Shown piece by piece: positions 11,494 to 21,839 of a DNA stretch of 32,530 bases. The translations under genes and the position numbers were made by a program. The stretch comes from Bondarzewia mesenterica. Taxonomy: Eukaryota; Basidiomycota; Agaricomycetes; Russulales; Bondarzewiaceae. The stretch covers positions 1 to 32,530 of the forward strand of contig SGPL01000377.1 in assembly GCA_004802705.1 (NCBI GenBank), given 5' to 3'. The notes beneath the pieces are model-generated. The model was not told the origin of the DNA. It saw only the letters and a list, made by a program, of their open reading frames with translations, and did not search any database. Position 1 is the first letter of the stretch, and each line of letters starts with the position of its first letter.

Positions 11494-12080
11494 GGACATT
11501 TCCTGACTATCACATCCAACGTCATGACCCCTGTTACTTGTCTGTCATTCTTTTTATTCTCTCGTTTTGATACTGTCTGACATGTCAATAAAGGCGGATC
11601 CATAACCCTTAACCCATCTAATCTGTTCGTATACCCCGTCATCAACTCTGGCTTGCTCAACTCTGACTTCGATATCTACCTCATCTGGGAGGCCATCAAA
11701 GCTGCGAAGCACATCATCAGCATCCCTGCATGGAAGAACTATGTGATCAAGCTATTCAGGCCCCTTGCAACAGCGGAGATGGACGAGGAGATTGAGGCAT
11801 ACGCGCGGAGCCATACCGTGATGATCTAGCATTTTGCCAGCACCACCAGCATGTCCACGTTCTCTGCCTCAAATGGCATCATCAACCCTGACCTCACTGT
11901 CAAAAAGGTGAAGGGTCTGCGCATCATCAATGCCAGTGTCCTAGTGAGTTTTGAACATTGTATGAGTGCGTGTTTAATACAGGAGCTGATAACTTATGAA
12001 TGACAACAGCCCTATGTCCCCTTGGCACACTCCAAGCTGCAGTCTATGTCTTCACTGAGTGCGCTGCTTTCAAGGACTCG
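11494..12080 (+). pseudogene. GMC oxidoreductase (aryl-alcohol-oxidase-like) C-terminal relic
   Basis: This is the substrate-binding and C-terminal part of a glucose-methanol-choline flavin oxidoreductase. At 11494-11532 one reads Gly-His-Phe-Leu-Thr-Ile-Thr-Ser-Asn-Val-Met-Thr-Pro. After an apparent intron, 11594-11943 reads Gly-Ser-Ile-Thr-Leu, Val-Ile-Asn-Ser-Gly-Leu-Leu, Pro-Ala-Trp-Lys-Asn-Tyr and Gly-Leu-Arg-Ile-Ile-Asn-Ala-Ser-Val-Leu. After a GTGAGT...CAG intron (11944-12009) it resumes at Pro-Tyr-Val-Pro. It is broken by TAG at 11827-11829, exactly where the family carries its His-Pro motif before the second catalytic His. It is also broken by a one-base loss near 12031, before Gln-Ala-Ala-Val-Tyr-Val-Phe. 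The N-terminal FAD-binding half is not present in the window. Members of this family supply H2O2 to wood-decay peroxidases. Confidence 0.82.
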
Positions 12081-12204
12081 ATGAGCTCCTCATTTTGGTT
12101 TCATGGTCATTCTGTACGTCCATCCGTTCTCCAATTTGTCGTCTCTGCCCCCTGTATTCCCATCATCTCAGGCCCTGATTCTGTCCCCATTTACTCTCGT
12201 GCTC

Positions 12205-12510
12205 AGGCAATTATTCAATGCTGCGGCACCGTGACATGGCGTCGCCCACACGTCATCTGCTTAGATGAACCACCAGTATGTCTCTTTCCCAGACATTCTC
12301 TCTACTTATCTGAATTTGCTTTTTTATGTCCAGACTACCTCGATCTTGAGTCACTTGCTGCTCTGATCGAGGCGCTCAAAGTCTTTGAAGATGGCGTGCT
12401 CATCATCATCCACAACCATGACTTCTCCGAGTTGATCTGCAAGGAGGTGTGCGATGTGCGACGGTCGTCTCGAGGCTTCTGAGCATTGGCATTGGGAATG
12501 CCTTCATGTG
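12205..12510 (+). pseudogene. eEF3-type ABC-F ATPase relic (second nucleotide-binding domain, C-terminal part)
   Basis: Around 12236-12275 one reads Trp-Arg-Arg-Pro-His-Val-Ile-Cys-Leu-Asp-Glu-Pro, a Walker B in the form used by fungal elongation factor 3 and New1-type proteins. An intron-like GTATGT...CCAG (58 nt) follows. Then come Tyr-Leu-Asp-Leu-Glu-Ser-Leu-Ala-Ala-Leu, Gly-Val-Leu-Ile-Ile-Ile-His-Asn (the H-loop) and Cys-Lys-Glu-Val. In a shifted frame the C-terminal Asp-Gly-Arg-Leu-Glu-Ala-Ser follows. Three frame breaks are needed, and Walker A and the signature motif are absent, so it is non-functional. It follows the oxidoreductase relic by about 125 bases on the same strand. Confidence 0.72.
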
Positions 12511-13311
12511 AATGTCGTCAACGGAGGGATGTGCTCGTGCTGTGAGGCGTTGGTTAATTTGGTGCTGGACCTGTGCATGCGGTGCACTCTGGCATGTATA
12601 AGGCAGGCAAGGACTCCGACTTGACAGGCGAGAATGAGGGGAATATATATTAGTAGCTCTGTTATCTTTTATGTACCTTAGGATAGAATCAATTGTGTGC
12701 TATACACATTTTTCGCAGAGATTGTATTATGATTCTGGCACTAAAGAGAACGCGGCCGAGCGCAGCATGATGACTAAGTGAGCAAACAAGTCATCGTGAC
12801 ATCATCGCCTCGCATCTCACCACTTGACTACCATGTTCCACATTGCACTCGACATGCTCACACTCATTTGCTCTCTCATAAATATAATAGATCATGCACC
12901 ATCTGTTGTAGAGAGGCTGACTTCAGCTATAGTGAGTGTTTATTATCTATTACCCTAGAATTATTACCCTAGAATTTTGTCTTTTCTGCTGTAAACTTTG
13001 CAAGTGCATGGCCTTCTCATGGCCTTTTCATACTGCAGGGATTGTTGGCAGGTCTTAGATGGCATGATGAATGTCTTGGTATGTCTTGTATCACTATTTC
13101 TCATGTGTGGAGTTCTGATGCAAGTCATAACAGAAATTCCAGTTCAAACATCATATCCATGCCCAATCCCTGCAACACACTTTTATAGTCTTTTCAGTGA
13201 GTCCATTACATTCTTATATCAAGTTTTAGATCATTGACAGATTGTGTGTTTAGATATTCTTATTTATACACTTCTTTACATTTATTTTTTATTCTTTTAT
13301 TCATTATGCTA
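12511..13311. other. no recognisable gene
   Basis: About 800 bases grade from balanced to AT-rich composition. A 14-base direct duplication of ATTACCCTAGAATT lies near 12950-12978. Nothing else is supported. Confidence 0.5.
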
Positions 13312-13385
13312 AAAAGCATATGAACATAGGCAAAAGCCACATAAATATAAGCAAAAGCTACATAAATATAGGCAAAAGCCATATC
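13312..13385 (+). repeat. 21-bp tandem repeat, about 3.5 copies
   Basis: Units of the form CAAAAGCYACATAAATATARG begin at 13331, 13352 and 13373, exactly 21 bases apart. A more degraded partial copy lies before them, and related AAAAGCATATAAAT and CAAAAGGCTTATAAA words follow to about 13490. No unique spacers separate the units, so this is not a CRISPR array. Confidence 0.85.
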
Positions 13386-13549
13386 AATCGATCCAAAGGG
13401 ACCTCACATTGCAATTATCATCGTAAAAAGCATATAAATTTTTGTCAAAAGACTACACAGAAATATTGCCAAAAGGCTTATAAAAATATAACATACAAGA
13501 AAATGATTTATATGATGTTAATCATGATTTGCATGACAAAAATATGCAC

Positions 13550-14210
13550 TACAGTGTTGACTCAGTCCTTGATCTTACCCCATTCCTTGATCCACCTGCT
13601 AATAACTCATGCAATTTTGAAGATTTTCATTACATCTTTGGTATTAATATTCTTTCATATGTAAGGACCATTGCCTGAATTTTCTGTGTGTGCCAGTGAG
13701 GTGGTTGTAGAATAGCACTTGGATTCATCCTTAAAATGACCCAAATTGCATGATTCCAACTTTTATCACTCAATTATATGTAAAATGCGAGTCAATATTA
13801 ATACTAAAAAAATTATATTATATTAAGAGGCTCCTAAAGAACATTTTATGAAAAACAAACAATGGTATTGAAGCACAATCTGATGCTTGAGACTCAAGTC
13901 TTTTGAAAAAGAGACCAAAAGAGGATGAGTGTGACAGGAGTGACAGCTCAACTGGCTTGAGTTTGGCAGATTTTGGTGGGGTCACATGGTGTCACGTGCA
14001 GATCAAGGACTGGGGTGTCATAAAATTTGACCTTCAGATCGTTTTGCAAACAACTCTTGGCCACTTAATCCATTGGCTTTCAGAGTTGGAGGATATGATC
14101 TTAAGATAGTATATTAGCTAACTACAAGCTTTATTTTGTGTAAGACTGATGGAATCTGACTGAGAACGCATCGGGCAAAGTTGTGGATCAAGGAATGGGT
14201 CAACACTGTA
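13550..14210. mobile_element. Tc1/mariner-like miniature inverted-repeat element
   Basis: The element (13552-14208, 657 bp) is flanked by TA on both sides (13550-13551 and 14209-14210), the usual Tc1/mariner target duplication. It starts CAGTGTTGAC and ends GTCAACACTG. The right inverted repeat is 26 bases (14183-14208). The left one matches it in two blocks, 13552-13561 and 13580-13595. They are split by 18 bases that are themselves a diverged tandem copy of the inner block (a CCTTGATC core is repeated). The interior is AT-rich with no transposase DDE motif; an open frame of 68 codons at 13903-14109 shows no known motif. It is therefore non-autonomous. Confidence 0.78.
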
Positions 14211-14496
14211 ATTACTATGCATATGCAAATTAGAAACATCTTAATGAAAGTGAGATATCTTTAACTTTTATGAATACAGCATCTTTTACAATCTCACATA
14301 TGAAAGTTTTACATACAAGGTTATGTATTGAGCGTGTGCAAGGTAATAAATATACATATCATAGGTTACTTGCTCATACATTCAAGTATATTACGCCTTG
14401 TTTGCTGCTTTTATTATTTAGTTATAAATCAATTTGCACTATATTGAATAAAAAAAGATATAAAAAATAACATTAATTTAAACATATGTACTCAAG
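14211..14496. other. AT-rich spacer before the Helitron coding relic
   Basis: This AT-rich DNA is likely the 5' non-coding part of the Helitron. I cannot place the element's 5' terminus. Confidence 0.4.
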
Positions 14497-14871
14497 TTGG
14501 AGGAGCTATTTCAGGTAAAAAAAGGACAAAAATATAGTTGGTTATACAAAGAATTAGAACCATATATTGAAGAGATAGACAAGTATAGCTGTTATGGACA
14601 AAGTGAAAAGTTTAAGTTTTTTAAGTATTGTTCTTCATCACTAGCTATGGAATTTAACTCAAAAACAGGATTTATAGTTGTCAATATTCCATTAATAAAT
14701 TTAGTTGAGCGATTAACTAAAAAACAACTATATGCTATAGCAAATGAACATAAAATGTATCCTAGTACTAGAATATCAACATCAAGTTTAAAGGATATAG
14801 TTAAGGTGCTTACTTGTACACAATACATGACTGTATTTATCATGACTGATCAATCTATAAAATCAAATTAA
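14497..14871 (+). pseudogene. Helitron RepHel N-terminal part with SAP-like motif
   Basis: An open stretch of 124 codons contains Leu-Thr-Lys-Lys-Gln-Leu-Tyr-Ala-Ile-Ala near residue 73, followed by a second short helix. This matches the SAP-like DNA-binding region that precedes the Cys-rich part of fungal Helitron proteins. It ends in TAA, after which the same coding theme continues in pieces to about 15135. Confidence 0.6.
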
Positions 14872-15138
14872 ATACCCACAATTCAACTTAACAGATCTTC
14901 ATTTCTACCAAATCCACCAAATCAAGCTTTTATTACTACTATAATCAATGAATTTTGTAATGCGACCACACTTGAATCACTTGAAGAATCAGCATATGCT
15001 GTATGTGCATCTTTAGTTGTTAATATAAGCTTGCATTCTTTATCACAATGTAACTTAAATTTATCAATATTATCTCAACCTAATGAAGAAATCACACGAT
15101 GTGAGCGATTTACTTATGATGATCTTATACAAGAATAA

Positions 15139-17470
15139 GATGGGCCCATCTTACTTTCAAATTGTGATTCAATTTGCAATTCTTGTTTATGTGAACTCAA
15201 AGCAGGTAAAATACCACATGAATCTTTAGCAAATGGAAATTGGATAGGAGAAATTCTATTACAACTGAAAGAATTAACATGGGCTGAAAAGATGCTTATT
15301 TCACGAGTTTGTCATAATCAATATATAATTAGAGTTTCTTCTGGTATGCATAAAATTAAATCTAATGCTGTATTTTTTTCAACACCAACACCTAAAGTAT
15401 ATGCAAAATTACCTCCTAGTAGAGAGGAGTTAAATAAAGTGCTTGCATATATATATACTGGCCCAATAAGATCTACATAATTAGATCATAAGTGAACACC
15501 TCTTTTAATATGAAGAAATAAAGTTGCCGCTGCACTTGAATAGTTGAAATTAAATCATGAAGATTATAATAATTTAGAAATATCACAAGAGAATTTAAAT
15601 TCATACAAGGACAATGAACCTACAGTAGCATGTTTATATTATTCAAATCAAGGACATTATAAAGAACTAGAATCTATGGCAAAGTACGATGCTGATGAAG
15701 AAGAAGGTGTGAATGATGGTAAATGTCCTTTTATTGTGCATGGATTGATAGGTGATAAAATAGCAAATTNATCAANAAAAGNTTTGAAAACATTAGCATT
15801 NCAACATTTNACTCAAGNTGGCAAGNTTTTAGGCATAAGTCATGCTNAAACACCTGAATCAATTTATCATAATCCACAANTATANCCTCAAATCTTTCCT
15901 TGGCTATTTTCTTATGGTTTAGGTGGTTTAGGAAATTCTGACATGACATTAAATATCTCAGAAAGTACTCAAAAAAAAATGGCTACTTATGTATTATGAT
16001 AAACAATTTCAACTTAAGCCTTTATTTCCTTTGACAGCATTCAATTATGAACAAATCAAAGATTCTACAACTGGTGGATATCTTCTTGCAAATAAAAAGG
16101 TATTTTCTAATATTATAAATAGGCTAATGAATATGAATCAAGAGACACTAACAAATTTGATAGATAGGTTAAAAGCAGGTGAAAAAGTGAAGCCTTCAAC
16201 TCAAGAAGAAAAGGATTGCTTTCAAATTCTCAATGACGTTGATCATATAGCTGGATATGTTGATGGATCACAAATACAAAAGAAATATATGTGCAATGAA
16301 ATATGGGCTTTGACAGCTTACCTTGGTGCTCCTTCATGGTTTATTACCTTTGCACCAGCTGATAATAAACACCCTATCTCATTATATTATGCAGATACAG
16401 GGGATATCTTTAAACTAAATTTAAAAATCTCAGATGATAATCACTACAAGTTGATTGCAAATAATCTAGTTGTTGGAGTGCGGTACTTTAAACTAATTGT
16501 TGATGTATTTATAACACATATCTTAGGAGTGAATACAAAGCATTCAGGCATGTATGATGATACATCAGGTTATTATGGCACTGTTGAGCAGCAAGGAAGA
16601 TTGACTTTACATTTGCACATGCTTTTATAGATAAAAAACTCACTTACTCCACAAAAAATTAGAGATCACTTGTTGCAATCAGATTCAGATTTTCAAAAGA
16701 GAATGATTGAATATCTTGAAGGTATACATCAAGGTGAGTTTTTGACAAGAACAATGGAGAATGTGAAAGAAAAATTTGCAATAAAACAAAATAAAAATTC
16801 AGATTGATTAAAAGCAACAGAACATCTTCCACAAGCTGTACCATTGAAATGTGATGATTTTAATTGTGGTAATTGTGAACCTTGTGAAAGAAATGCAATA
16901 TGGTGGTCTGAATACAAAAAAGATGTTGATGAAATTTTATTTCAATCAAATGTTCATGATTGCAACAAAAGCCCTGGTTGTATTAGAGGAGTTTGCAAAG
17001 CAAGATTTCATCATGAAATTCATGCATGTTTAACCATTGATATGGACACAGGATATATTCAAATGAAGAAAGGTGAAGCTTGGCTAAATACTTTTACTCC
17101 TTGGTTGACTTATTTATTACGATGCAACACTGATGTCACAAGCTTGTTATCTGATATAGTGATTAAGGCTGTGATTGCATATATAGCTGATTATATTATC
17201 AAAACACCTTTAAAAACACATGTTATCTTTAAAATAATTAAAGCAATTTTTGAAAAGAATACAGAATTGATTAATGAAACTTTGGAGCAAAATGAAAAAG
17301 CACAAAAATTACTGATTCAATTAGTCAATGCCTTGTCTATAAAAGCAGAAACTGGAGGACCAGTGGCATCATTATATTTATTAAGACATCCTGATCATTA
17401 CACAAACTTTGAATTTCAACTATTTTATTGGAGAAACTTTATGAAAAAAGTAGAGCAAGATTTGTCATGA
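15139..17470 (+). pseudogene. Helitron Rep (HUH nuclease) domain, broken
   Basis: Successive pieces follow the fungal Helitron_like_N family in order. They include a Cys-X2-Cys region near 15165-15190, Trp-Ala-Glu-Lys-Met-Leu-Ile-Ser-Arg at about 15281, Leu-Pro-Pro-Ser-Arg-Glu-Glu-Leu at about 15410, and Leu-Asn-His-Glu-Asp-Tyr at about 15550. Next are Pro-Trp-Leu-Phe-Ser-Tyr-Gly-Leu-Gly-Gly near 15897 and Gly-Ala-Pro-Ser-Trp-Phe-Ile-Thr near 16327. The HUH motif His-Leu-His-Met-Leu-Leu lies at about 16611-16628. The two-tyrosine motif Ala-Tyr-Ile-Ala-Asp-Tyr-Ile lies near 17178. Breaks: TAA 15478-15480, TGA 15493-15495, TGA 15511-15513, TAG 15541-15543, a frame slip in an A run near 15970, TAG 16628-16630 (Trp expected) and TGA near 16805. 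It should nick and join single strands during rolling-circle transposition, but cannot be functional here. Confidence 0.86.
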
Positions 17471-17475
17471 ATGGT

Positions 17476-18614
17476 ATTTAGATACATTTTGTTTCTCACT
17501 TGAATACTTCGGATGCACTCATCTTTCACTTCCAACAAGGCAGCTTGATCACCTGCAATCCCTTACCTACTCAAATCTATCCTTATACCCATGCTCTTGT
17601 ACTATTATGTCATCCTAATCTGTGCACTGCAATGTGCCCTATTTATACTTCTGCAGTAGTACTTCTCTTTCCTAGCTTGATATAAACTAGTCTTTGCTCT
17701 TGTAATAAACTCGAACTTATGTGCAATAGGACATAGGGTGCTAGCCCTTACTTTTGATGTTACCTTCAACTTGACCTAGCCTGCAGCTAGTGTCTGATAA
17801 AATCCTCCACTTAGAACCCCCAGCCGTACTAGGGCACTAGACCAGCGTGATTATCAAGTCAAGCCACTAGAAGCTGAGCATCTTGACAACTATATCAAGC
17901 TCTCACAAATGAACCTGAACCCAGATCCAAAACTAGAGGCTAAAGACTTATCTAGTTGTGCTTAAAGGCCTAATAAGCCTAAGCAATAAAAAGCTTGAGG
18001 TAGTTTATCTTCAGAGAAGCACCAAAGGACACCAGAGTGATGGCAGATAGTAGCATCATTGGTGTAGATAGCAGCAAGCACCCTCAGTTTCAGAAGGCCA
18101 AATACCATTCTGTCTAAAAGTATTCTACCAGAAGGGGTAGAAATCCCCTTGAGAGAAAGGTACAGTGCGTCACTCAAAATGTATCTCTCGAGGACACACC
18201 TAGACACCCACAAAGATGAGGAGAAACCTATTTACTCCATCCACTATGATACTCAGTGCCACTCCTGGATATTCAATAAAACAAAAAACCCACTATCTAC
18301 CTACTGAAATCCAAGGAGGAACCGCTGCGTCCTCAGCTGCACTTCATGTAGAGAACTAAAGGAACATGCTAGTTAGACCATTTAGATCCAGTAGCCCACC
18401 CATCCTATCCCCATAAGTGAGCATCCATCAGGAACTCCATGACAACCTATAGGTTGTAAACTCTGCCCCTCTATCCAAACTAGACTAAAGACTGCCCATA
18501 CCTACACTACCTCCTGCCCAGACTAACACAAACTCACCCCAGCCTATTTCACCTCAAACTCTCAACCCATTATTACTAAACCCATCACCCCCTCCTCCTC
18601 TACTAGCACAAAGA
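17476..18614 (+). other. probable LTR and leader of the Gypsy element
   Basis: This sequence lies between the Helitron break and gag. It holds TATAAA at 17681-17686 and AATAAA at 17704-17709, suggestive of LTR promoter and polyadenylation signals, followed by several hundred bases of non-coding leader. I could not define the LTR ends, a primer-binding site or a matching 3' LTR, so the boundary is an inference from the neighbouring gag. Confidence 0.4.
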
Positions 18615-19590
18615 ATGTTAGCCACACTATCATCCAATAAGTCAGATCCAAAGATAAAAACCCCCACTCCTTTCAATAGAAGGAGGGAGAATTTTAGACT
18701 CTTCTTGCTAGAATGCAAAATCTACTTTTGGGGAAAACCCAAGGAATTCTTGGATGATACGGGCATGATGAATGAATAGTGAAAGGTACTATTCACCCTC
18801 TCGTCCCTAGAAGGAGGAACTGCTGAAATGTGGAAGCTGCTACAAATCGAGGGTTTTGAGAAGAAGGGTGACTATGGAAAGTGGGATGCCTTTGAAAAAA
18901 TGTTTGTTGACCAGTTTGCTAATGTAAACATCGCCGCAAATGCCAGAATAAAGCTAGCCCTAATCAAGTAAGAAAGACATACAGCAGATGACTTCATCGC
19001 TGAATTCTGAAACCTGGTATCAGAATCTGCGATCACTGAAAGCCCTGCCCTCATTGAATACTTCATAGAGGCACTAACCCAGCAATCATAAAAGAAGTCT
19101 ACCAAAAGAACCCAGTAATAGACAAAATCGAGGAATGGTACAAGAACATTGCTACTGCAGATAACCAATGACATAAACTGCAGTCCTTCCTCAATAGGCA
19201 CCATCTCACCCAAAAGGACAAAAAAAGCTGGGTACCAAGGGAGAGCAAGACACGTGACCCTGATGCAATGGATGTGGACAGAGGAAAAGAAAGATAGGGA
19301 AAGGTGAAGGTATGCACCACCAACACACTTTCAGAAAAAGACAAGAAACGGTATATGGAGGAAGGATGATGCTTCAGATGCAGCAATACTGGATACTGGG
19401 CCAGGGATTGCCCTGAATGTGATGTCTGTACTAGAGCTGCAAAAGAAGAAGGAAGTGAGAGTAATAATAAAAAAAAAGATGACCATAGAAGAATTACAGA
19501 AGATCATCAAGAAACTTTCTTCAAAAGAAAGAGAGGCTCTCGCTGACTCCAGCGATGAAGAGGACAAGAAGAAAGAGGATTTTTGATGAG
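18615..19590 (+). pseudogene. Gypsy gag relic with zinc knuckle
   Basis: The retrotransposon capsid-like domain is recognisable from Thr-Pro-Thr-Pro-Phe-Asn near 18660, Gly-Gly-Thr-Ala-Glu-Met-Trp near 18815 and Ala-Leu-Ile-Glu-Tyr-Phe near 19050. The linker motif Pro-Asp-Ala-Met-Asp-Val-Asp-Arg lies near 19260. The zinc knuckle at about 19370-19411 reads Cys-X2-Cys-X4-Tyr-X4-Cys, so the metal-binding His has become Tyr. That is a CAC-to-TAC type transition. Stops at 18777 (TAG then TGA) and elsewhere, and a one-base frame slip near 19075, make it non-functional. Confidence 0.82.
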
Positions 19591-19689
19591 TCTAAAGTTC
19601 TAGACGTAGCTTTGAATGAAAGGCTGCTATGACAACTCTATTTTGTAAAATTTACAAAAGGTGATCAAATAAAGATTGCATCATGAATA

Positions 19690-19980
19690 TCTTAGAGTGG
19701 CACTGACAGCATTAAAATAAAAGCAATGATCGATAGTAGGGCCATAGGGAGGTTCATTCACTGGAAAGCAGTGCAGAAGTATGGATTGAGAACCACGAAG
19801 TTGCAAAATGAAATCAAAATTCACAATGTCGACAACACAGAAAATATTCTAGGGCAGATCAAAGAATTTGTCCGTCTTCAACTACGGATAGGAGAGCATG
19901 TTGAAATGACTAGGCTATATATATCTGACATTGAGGACAATGAACTAATCCTTGGATTACTCTAGTTGTGAACCCATAAC
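19690..19980 (+). pseudogene. Gypsy aspartic protease relic
   Basis: The region starts with Ile-Asp-Ser-Arg-Ala-Ile-Gly-Arg-Phe-Ile near 19729, where the family has Asp-Ser-Gly-Ala/Thr. The active-site Gly is therefore Arg and the next conserved Thr is Ile, both explained by G-to-A or C-to-T changes. It ends with Leu-Ile-Leu-Gly-Leu-Leu and a TAG at 19963-19965. Polyprotein processing would be lost. Confidence 0.72.
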
Positions 19981-20179
19981 CTAACTATCGACTAGCAAAA
20001 TGAGACAATTCACTTTCACAACTGTCTATACTGGTGCGAAAGGAACAGAAAGAACTTTCAATACAAGTGCTCATTAGAAAGGATTCTCTGAAGCTACAGA
20101 CCAGAAAAAGTAATAAATGCAACTTTAATCTCACAGAAACTGGCAGAGGAAGCAAAGAAGAATAAACCAAGGCAATTGA

Positions 20180-21480
20180 TTGAAGAGTCCATCCTGGCTC
20201 ACTACCTCAAACATTGACAAGTTTTCAAGGAAGAGGCATCTCAGAGCTTCCCCCCTCCTTGTACCTGGGACCATAAAATTGAACTGAAGCCTGGTGCACT
20301 TAACAGTATTTCTACAAAAATCATCCCTCTATCCAGGAATGAGCAAGCTGAACTCGACAAATTCTTGGACGAACACCTGAGATGAGGAACCATCAAGACC
20401 TCCAAGTCACCCTATGCCTTGCCATTCTTCTTCGTTAAAAAGAAGGATGGAAAGCTCCGCCCAATACAGGATTATTGAAAGCTAAATGAACACATCATTA
20501 AGAACTAGTACTCCTTCCTACTCAGCTCAGATATCATAAAAAGCTTAAAGGACAAGCATGTATTCACTAAAATGAATGTCTATTGGAGCTATAATAATAT
20601 CTGTATCAAAGAAGGGGATCAGGAGAAGGCAGCATTCCTTATGAACTGAGGACTGTTCGAACCTATGGTGATATTCTTTGGCCTTACCAATTCACCAGCA
20701 ATGTTCCAGACAATGATGAACAAACTCTTCAAAAACTTAATTATGTTAGGAGAAGTAATCATTTACATGGACGACATCTTGCTGGCGATGATTCATATGA
20801 AAAGGCATCAGGAGCTTATGAATGAGATACTCTGTTGGTTGGCAGAAAATGATCTCTTTCTCAAACTGGAAAAATGTACTTTTGAGGCTGACAAGGTGAA
20901 TTATTTGAGGTTTATCATCTCTCACAACAAGATAGAAATAGACCCAATAAAAATTGAAGGGCTATCCAACTGGCCTACACCTCGGATGGTACGGGACGTA
21001 TGATCATTTTTAGGGTTTGAAAACTTCTACCAGTGTTTCATCAAGGGATATGCCTGCCTGGCACAACTCATGCATGACCTTACAAAAAAGATCACCAAGT
21101 GGCATTGGGAGGAGCCCCAATAGAAGGCATTTGATGCACTAAAAAGTGCATTCACATCCATGCCAGTACTAATCCAGCCTGACACTATGAGATTATTTAG
21201 GGTCGACATGGATGCATTATTTACAGCAACCGGAGGAATCCTACTGCAGCAGATAGAAGATAGACACTGGCACCCATGTGCCTACCTCTCTAAAGGGTTT
21301 TCTCCAGTGGAACAAAACTATGCCATCTATAATAGGGAATTATTGGCAATTATCTGAGCCTTCGAAGCATGAGGACACTTCTTAGAAGGATTAGAACACA
21401 CAATTGAAGTTCACTCTGACCACAAAAACCTGACGTTCTATAAAGATGCCCACAAGCTAAACTACTGATAAGCCCAATGG
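20180..21480 (+). pseudogene. Gypsy reverse transcriptase and RNase H relic
   Basis: Reverse transcriptase motifs follow in order. [12 protein letters not shown] lies near 20431, Gly-Leu-Thr-Asn-Ser-Pro-Ala near 20681, and the catalytic Tyr-Met-Asp-Asp-Ile-Leu at about 20764. RNase H follows with Tyr-Asn-Arg-Glu-Leu-Leu-Ala-Ile near 21330 and His-Ser-Asp-His-Lys-Asn-Leu near 21413. In-frame stops: TGA 20476-20478, TAG 20506-20508, TGA 20647-20649, TGA 21001-21003, TAG 21121-21123, TGA 21355-21357, TGA 21370-21372, TGA-TAA 21466-21471. Most replace family Arg, Gln or Trp. Confidence 0.9.
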
Positions 21481-21839
21481 GCACTCTTCTTAACCTGTCT
21501 CAACTTTGAAATCCACCATGTTAAAGGAACGAAGTGCATGCTGGATGGTCTTTTCTGATGACTAGACTTTAATGATGAGAACTCAAACAATGAAGAGTGC
21601 CGCCTTTTAGACTGGGCATTATTCATCAAGGCACTCACATTGGAAGAGGACTTGGTCGAGGTCATGCTAAAGGACCAAATCTGAGAGTTAAAAGACATGG
21701 ACGATGAAATCATCTTAGCCCTAGAACTCATAAAATCTGTGGGACCCAGATCAATGTCTAAAGGCATGAAAGAATGGAACACGGAGGATGGCTTGATCTT
21801 GTACCAAAGATGCATTTATGTCTTAAAAGACCAGGAGCT

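Larger units (their letters stand above)
14497..17475 (+). mobile_element. decayed, 3'-truncated Helitron
   Basis: This is the remains of a rolling-circle transposon encoding the fungal RepHel protein. A SAP-like N-terminal part, a Cys-rich region and the HUH nuclease (Rep) domain can be followed in order. The PIF1-type helicase domain that should come next is missing, because the sequence changes at about 17475 where Gypsy-type sequence starts. It is very AT-rich compared with the genes at the left. Ten isolated N bases lie between 15770 and 15885. No TC...CTRR-type termini could be fixed. Confidence 0.88.

Noticed and set aside
12950..12978. CCCTAGAATT duplication as an interstitial telomere repeat
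   Set aside because: Only two units and the sequence is not a TTAGGG array.
13312..13490. Possible CRISPR-like array
   Set aside because: Units follow directly at 21 bases with no unique spacers, in a fungal genome.
17250..17475. Helitron helicase domain
   Set aside because: I looked for Walker A (Gly-x-Gly-Lys-Thr) and other PIF1 motifs after the Rep domain and found none; similarity ends at about 17470.
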